NCBI GenBank assembly: GCA_028290385.1
Contig: JAQGJZ010000516.1
Location: 1-9,362, forward strand
Reading direction: 5' to 3'
DNA from: Enterovirga sp.
Lineage (GTDB): Bacteria; Pseudomonadota; Alphaproteobacteria; Rhizobiales; Beijerinckiaceae
DNA: 9,362 bases
This document shows positions 6,198-9,362 of this stretch, piece by piece. Numbering within the stretch: position 1 is the first letter of the stretch; every line of letters starts with the position of its first letter. The notes under the pieces were generated by a model. The model had not been told where the DNA came from. It saw only the letters and a program-made list of their open reading frames with translations, and did not search any database. Both the position numbers and the translations under genes were made by a program.

Positions 6198-7394
6198 CTA
6201 GTTGAGGGCAGCGGCTCGATGGAGGCTCGCCACCATCGAGATACGCTTCAGGAATTCCCGCGTCTTGGCGGGGTCCGCCGAGGTCGCGCGCAGCCGATCG
6301 CGGAACTCTGCCTGTGCCGCCGGATCGGCTGCCTCAAGATCGCGCTTGTTTTGGATGGTCTGCGTCTGCACGGATTCCATCGTCACGGTCCGGCGCTGGC
6401 GATCATATAGGTCCAGGCTGTTTTCGCCCGCCTGGCCCGCCCACACCTGTGCCAGCCGGTCGCTCAGGTTGATGGCATCGTGGATGCCGCCATTCATCCC
6501 CATCCCGCCGAGCGGGTTGTTGATATGCGCCGCATCGCCCGCCAGGAACACGCGGCCAACCCGGAACTGCTTCGCCACGCGCTGATGCACCCGGTAGAGC
6601 GTCGTGTGGACGATCTCGTAGTGCGTGATGCCGGGCACGACGCGGGCCATCAGCGACTGGCCGAAGGCCGGATCGAGCGCGGTGTCGTCGCTCGTATCGG
6701 GCCCGATGGGAAACATCACGCGCCAGAGGTGAGGGATTCGCAGCAGGAAATGCCAGTGCTGCGGGTCTGCGACGTAATTCACCGAGACGAGATCCGGGAT
6801 CACGTCTTTGAAGTCGAACGGCGTGCTCAGCACCAGGAAGCGCTCAGGCCAGGTAAAGCCCTCGAATTCGATATTCGCCGCGCGCCGGGTGGCGCTGCGA
6901 GCCCCGTCTGCACCGATGAGGAAGCGGCCGGTCCGGATCTGCCTGTCCTCGCCGCGTCGCAGCGTTACGCGCACACCGGTCTCGTCCTGCTCCATGCCCT
7001 CCAGTGCCGAGCCGAACTCGATCTCGAAATTCGGATCGCGCTCGAGTTGTTCAAGCAAGATCCGGGTGAGCTTCGATTGCTCGGTCTGTACGCGGTAGGG
7101 ATGAGCCGTGAGGTCGCCGATGTCGCGGAAGTCGAACTGCGCGATGAGGCCCTCGGCCTTGGAGCGATACTGAACCTCGGGCGCCTCGAGGCCCTGCGCC
7201 CGCAACGGGTCGGCCGCCCCGAGCTCATGCAGCATGTCGAGCGTCGGCGGGTGAAAGGTCGAGGCCCGCGATTCTGTCCCAAGGGCGCTGCCGGCCTCGA
7301 GAACCGTCACGGGAATGCCCTGCCGGACCAGGCGGGCGGCCGCCACCAAACCTACGGGACCTGCTCCAGCAATCAGCACGCGTTCTTCGGGCAT
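6198..7394 (-). CDS. Class A FAD-dependent monooxygenase (aromatic hydroxylase family)
   Basis: A 398-aa single-component flavin hydroxylase of the p-hydroxybenzoate hydroxylase / FAD_binding_3 type, expected to hydroxylate an aromatic ring with NAD(P)H and O2. Family motifs in order: dinucleotide-binding GAGPVG (10-15) ending in Glu33, Arg43 in SRASTFHP, the DG motif GADGARS (161-167), and the GD motif VFLAGDAAHINNPLGGMGMN (282-301) with Asp287 at the FAD ribityl and Pro294. The length fits the short form without the C-terminal thioredoxin-like domain of phenol hydroxylases such as PheA/TfdB. The ATG at 7394-7392 has GGAAG 7 bases upstream. It is first in a same-strand group with the GntR and LysR regulators and divergent from the branched-chain-type importer, which suggests coordinated uptake and oxidation of one compound. 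A non-aromatic substrate cannot be excluded. Confidence 0.92.
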   Translation of the reverse strand: MPEERVLIAGAGPVGLVAAARLVRQGIPVTVLEAGSALGTESRASTFHPPTLDMLHELGAADPLRAQGLEAPEVQYRSKAEGLIAQFDFRDIGDLTAHPYRVQTEQSKLTRILLEQLERDPNFEIEFGSALEGMEQDETGVRVTLRRGEDRQIRTGRFLIGADGARSATRRAANIEFEGFTWPERFLVLSTPFDFKDVIPDLVSVNYVADPQHWHFLLRIPHLWRVMFPIGPDTSDDTALDPAFGQSLMARVVPGITHYEIVHTTLYRVHQRVAKQFRVGRVFLAGDAAHINNPLGGMGMNGGIHDAINLSDRLAQVWAGQAGENSLDLYDRQRRTVTMESVQTQTIQNKRDLEAADPAAQAEFRDRLRATSADPAKTREFLKRISMVASLHRAAALN

Positions 7395-7456
7395 CCACTC
7401 ACTTCCTGCCTTGCGCGCGGCTGCCTATCGCATCCGCCAGAAGCCGCGCTCAGGTG

Positions 7457-7474
7457 GTGATATTTCAGTGTCAC
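7457..7474. promoter_or_regulatory. Imperfect 18-bp dyad, candidate operator
   Basis: GTGATATTTCAGTGTCAC has outer arms GTGATA and TGTCAC that match as an inverted repeat at five of six positions. It lies 63 bases upstream of the hydroxylase ATG, between two divergent genes, where a GntR-type repressor could act. It does not match the common FadR-family TGGT-N3-ACCA form, so the binding protein is unassigned. Confidence 0.25.
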
Positions 7475-7492
7475 GGGGCGATACCGCAAGCC

Positions 7493-7498
7493 TATAAT
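7493..7498 (+). promoter_or_regulatory. Possible -10 promoter element (TATAAT)
   Basis: A perfect TATAAT stands out in this GC-rich region. Read toward the importer, the best upstream -35 candidate is GTGTCA (7468-7473), four of six matches, at a long 19-base spacing. That would leave a leader of about 210 bases before the ATG at 7714. The evidence is weak and based on the hexamer alone. Confidence 0.2.
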
Positions 7499-7713
7499 TC
7501 CGCCCGGGGTGATCTTTGCGCCATCAGGCCGCCCGTCCCGGGCGCCGCATCCCCTTGGAGCAAAAGCAAACTTGGTCAGGTAGATGGCCGAGCCCGGCTC
7601 CCGCGGCAGGCAGTTGTGCCAAAAAGGGCGCCATGTGCCCCACGTTTTATCTTGCCGCTGCTCGCAGTGCTGGCCATCATGCGGCGCCAGATATTTCTGA
7701 CGGGAGCTCACGA

Positions 7714-8916
7714 ATGCGTCGTTCCACGTGGATTTCGGCTGCCCTAGCCACCTGCGGATTCCTTGCCGCCGGTGCAGCGCAGGCCAAGATCGGCTCCTGT
7801 GAAGGTCCGATCACCTTCGGCACGACAATCTCGGCGACCGGCCGCAACTCCACGCTAGCTGACCGCTGGGTCAAGATGACCGAGGTCTTCGAAACCGAGT
7901 TCAACAAGACTGGCGGCGTGTTCGTGAAGGATTGCGACAAGAAGATCCCGATCAAGATCGTCGCTTACGACGACCAGAGTAACCCGAGCACCGCCGTCAC
8001 GCTCTACGAGCGCCTGGCGACGGCCGACAATGTGGACTTGTTCCTCGGGCCCGACTGGTCGGCGGTGGCGTTCGCTGTGTCGCAGGTCTTCGAGAAGCAT
8101 GGCATTCCGAGCGTCATGTCGAACGCCTCGGCCGCCGACATCTACACTCGAGGCTTGAAATTCACCTTTGGTGTTCAGAGCACGGCCGAGCATTGGTCGG
8201 ATTACTATTTCGATATGCTCAATACGCTGTCGCCGAAGCCGTCGAGCATCTTCTTCGTCGCCCAGGACAACCTTCTGACGAAGGACATCGTAAACTGGTT
8301 TTCCAAGCGCGCTGAGGCGCAGGGCATGAAGATCGTCGGCAATGAGGTCTTCTCGCCGGAGCTGAAGGATTTCACGCCGCTGACCCTGAAGATGCGCTCG
8401 GCCAAGGCCGACATCATCTACATCGCAAGCTATGACTCGCCGGCCCTGCCGCTGATCCAGCAGATGCGCCAGATGCGAGTGAAGGCTAAGGACGTCCACG
8501 AGATCATGACGACCGGCAAGCTGATCCGCACGCTCGGCAAGGATGCCGAGGGGCTCAGCGGCGAGATCTCCTGGCTGCCCGGCACGAAGGGTGACTACAG
8601 CGAGTTCGTCACGACCGTGCTGAAGGAGTCGGACGTCGACGTCCTCGACTACCTCTGGACCATCAACCGGCTGAATTCCTACCTGATCATGATCCAGGCG
8701 ATCGAGAAGGCTGGCTCGGTCGACCGGGCGAAGGTGCGGGCCGCGCTCGATCACGGCACCTTCAAGTCGCCCGTCGGTACGGTGAAGTTCCAGGACGGCG
8801 GCATCTCCGACATGCCGTCCTTCACCAGCCAGGTTCAGGACGGCAAGCTCTACGTCGTGGCGCCCCCGAACGTCGCGCAGCGCCCCTTCGCCTATCCCTC
8901 GCCGGCTTGGCAGTAA
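7714..8916 (+). CDS. ABC transporter periplasmic substrate-binding protein, branched-chain amino acid (Liv/HAAT) type
   Basis: A 400-aa periplasmic binding protein of the type I fold. A signal peptide covers residues 1-24 (MRRSTWISAALATCGFLAAG, cleavage after AQA). The mature part starts with GPITFGTTISATGRNS, then VAYDDQSNPSTAVTLYERLA (83-102) and LFLGPDWSAVA (109-119), the layout of the LivJ/LivK/AmiC family. Two cysteines, Cys29 and Cys74, could form the disulfide common in this family. The ATG at 7714 has GGGAG 7 bases upstream and directly precedes the signal peptide, so the 66 extra in-frame residues upstream are excluded. A LivH-type permease follows after 50 bp. Many members in catabolic loci bind aromatic acids, amides or urea rather than amino acids. 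The adjacent divergent hydroxylase makes an aromatic ligand plausible here, but not shown. Confidence 0.93.
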   Translation: MRRSTWISAALATCGFLAAGAAQAKIGSCEGPITFGTTISATGRNSTLADRWVKMTEVFETEFNKTGGVFVKDCDKKIPIKIVAYDDQSNPSTAVTLYERLATADNVDLFLGPDWSAVAFAVSQVFEKHGIPSVMSNASAADIYTRGLKFTFGVQSTAEHWSDYYFDMLNTLSPKPSSIFFVAQDNLLTKDIVNWFSKRAEAQGMKIVGNEVFSPELKDFTPLTLKMRSAKADIIYIASYDSPALPLIQQMRQMRVKAKDVHEIMTTGKLIRTLGKDAEGLSGEISWLPGTKGDYSEFVTTVLKESDVDVLDYLWTINRLNSYLIMIQAIEKAGSVDRAKVRAALDHGTFKSPVGTVKFQDGGISDMPSFTSQVQDGKLYVVAPPNVAQRPFAYPSPAWQ

Positions 8917-8966
8917 GCCCTCGCACCTGACCCGCCCCGCAGGCCGCAGTCGCGCGACGAGAGCTC

Positions 8967-9362
8967 ATGGACATCACCACCTTCCTCCAACTCGTGATCA
9001 GTGGTGTCCTGCTGGGCGGCATCTACGCTCTGGTCGCGTTCGGGCTCTCGCTCGTCTACGGCGTCGTGAAGATCCTCAACTTCAGCCACGGCACGCTGCT
9101 GGCGGTCGGAGGCATCGCGGCGAGCTTGGCCTATACGCAGCTCGGCCTGCCGCCGTGGGTGAGCGTACTCGTCCTCGTCGTCGTGTTCGGTCTGTTCGGA
9201 CGCGTGTTCTATGAGTTCCTGCTCGAACCGCTGACGCGCCGGTCGCATACCGAGAACGAGGTAGGCACGGTGCTGGTCACCGTCGGCGCGTTGCTCATGA
9301 TGGGCGACATCGCGGCCTACTTTGCCGGCCCCACGCCGCAGAACATCCCGCTGCGGTTCGAA
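8967..9362 (+). CDS. livH: Branched-chain-type ABC transporter permease (LivH-like), N-terminal part
   Basis: An inner-membrane permease open to the window's right edge; 132 codons are visible. It begins MDITTFLQLVISGVLLGGIY and continues ALVAFGLSLVYGVVKILNFS HG (21-42), the strongly conserved LivH segment with the Asn-Phe-Ser/Ala-His-Gly motif. Hydrophobic stretches at about 9-32, 42-58, 63-82 and 101-120 fit the first membrane helices. The ATG at 8967 follows a purine-rich GACGAGAG stretch and lies 50 bp after the binding-protein stop, so the two are probably co-transcribed. LivM, LivG and LivF homologues are expected beyond the window. The gene symbol is a family-level label; the substrate is not necessarily a branched-chain amino acid. 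Confidence 0.93.
   Translation, partial: MDITTFLQLVISGVLLGGIYALVAFGLSLVYGVVKILNFSHGTLLAVGGIAASLAYTQLGLPPWVSVLVLVVVFGLFGRVFYEFLLEPLTRRSHTENEVGTVLVTVGALLMMGDIAAYFAGPTPQNIPLRFE

Larger units (their letters stand above)
7395..7713. other. Divergent intergenic region between hydroxylase and branched-chain-type importer
   Basis: The 319 bp between these divergent starts contain no convincing gene. The frame of the importer's binding protein stays open upstream to 7516, but that segment lacks family character and precedes a clear signal peptide. The region includes an imperfect 18-bp dyad (7457-7474), a TATAAT hexamer (7493-7498), and a small inverted repeat CTGGC/GCCAG (7670-7674 and 7686-7690) just before the importer's ribosome site GGGAG at 7702-7706. 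Promoters for both directions should be here. Confidence 0.6.

Noticed and set aside
7590..7600. GAGCCCGGCTC interrupted palindrome as an operator
   Set aside because: Five-base arms around a single base made only of common GC words; too short to support in this composition without conservation data.
7516..7713. An N-terminal extension of 66 residues for the Liv-type binding protein
   Set aside because: A typical signal peptide and a GGGAG ribosome site mark the start at 7714; the upstream residues have no family character.
7855..8754. A 299-codon minus-strand frame opposite the Liv-type binding protein
   Set aside because: It is the mirror of a well-supported gene with signal peptide and family motifs; composition is His/Arg/Asp-rich as expected for antisense of GC-rich coding DNA.
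8892..9248. A minus-strand frame over the start of the LivH-like permease
   Set aside because: The plus strand has the conserved LivH N-terminus and NFSHG motif; the antisense product is a Glu/Asp/Arg-rich shadow.

Overview
The window is GC-rich, tightly packed bacterial DNA. Its high G+C codon use, the pairing of a NitT/TauT-type and a branched-chain-type ABC importer, and the mix of LysR and GntR regulators with flavin monooxygenases suggest a soil or plant-associated alphaproteobacterium, probably of the Hyphomicrobiales (Bradyrhizobium, Methylobacterium or Bosea-like). This placement is inference from gene style, not a phylogenetic assignment. I see no mobile elements, RNA genes, CRISPR arrays or phage genes.

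Left block (1-2044, minus strand): a NitT/TauT-family ABC importer, transcribed in the order periplasmic binding protein, ATPase, permease. The permease is cut by the window edge after 35 codons. Binding protein and ATPase are joined by an ATGA overlap. ATPase and permease overlap by 76 bp. A divergent intergenic region (2045-2365) separates this operon from the next gene. It holds a perfect dyad of LysR-box form and, on the importer side, a stem that would hide the binding protein's ribosome binding site.

Centre (2366-4384, plus strand): a type I Baeyer-Villiger monooxygenase with the full family fingerprint and a long N-terminal extension, like 4-hydroxyacetophenone monooxygenase. It converges on a minus-strand group of three genes (4429-7394), transcribed as class A FAD-dependent aromatic hydroxylase, then a GntR/FCD regulator, then a LysR-type regulator with a TTG start.

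Right block (7714-9362, plus strand): divergent from the hydroxylase across a 319-bp intergenic region, a branched-chain-type (Liv/HAAT) ABC importer begins with its binding protein and the first 132 codons of a LivH-type permease. It runs off the window.

Taken together the window looks like a catabolic locus: two importers of different families, two flavoprotein monooxygenases of different classes and two regulators. A reasonable working model is uptake and oxidative attack on aromatic or ketone compounds (aryl ketone to ester by the Baeyer-Villiger enzyme, ring hydroxylation by the class A enzyme). No ring-cleavage enzyme and no esterase lie in the window, so the substrates cannot be named from this sequence.
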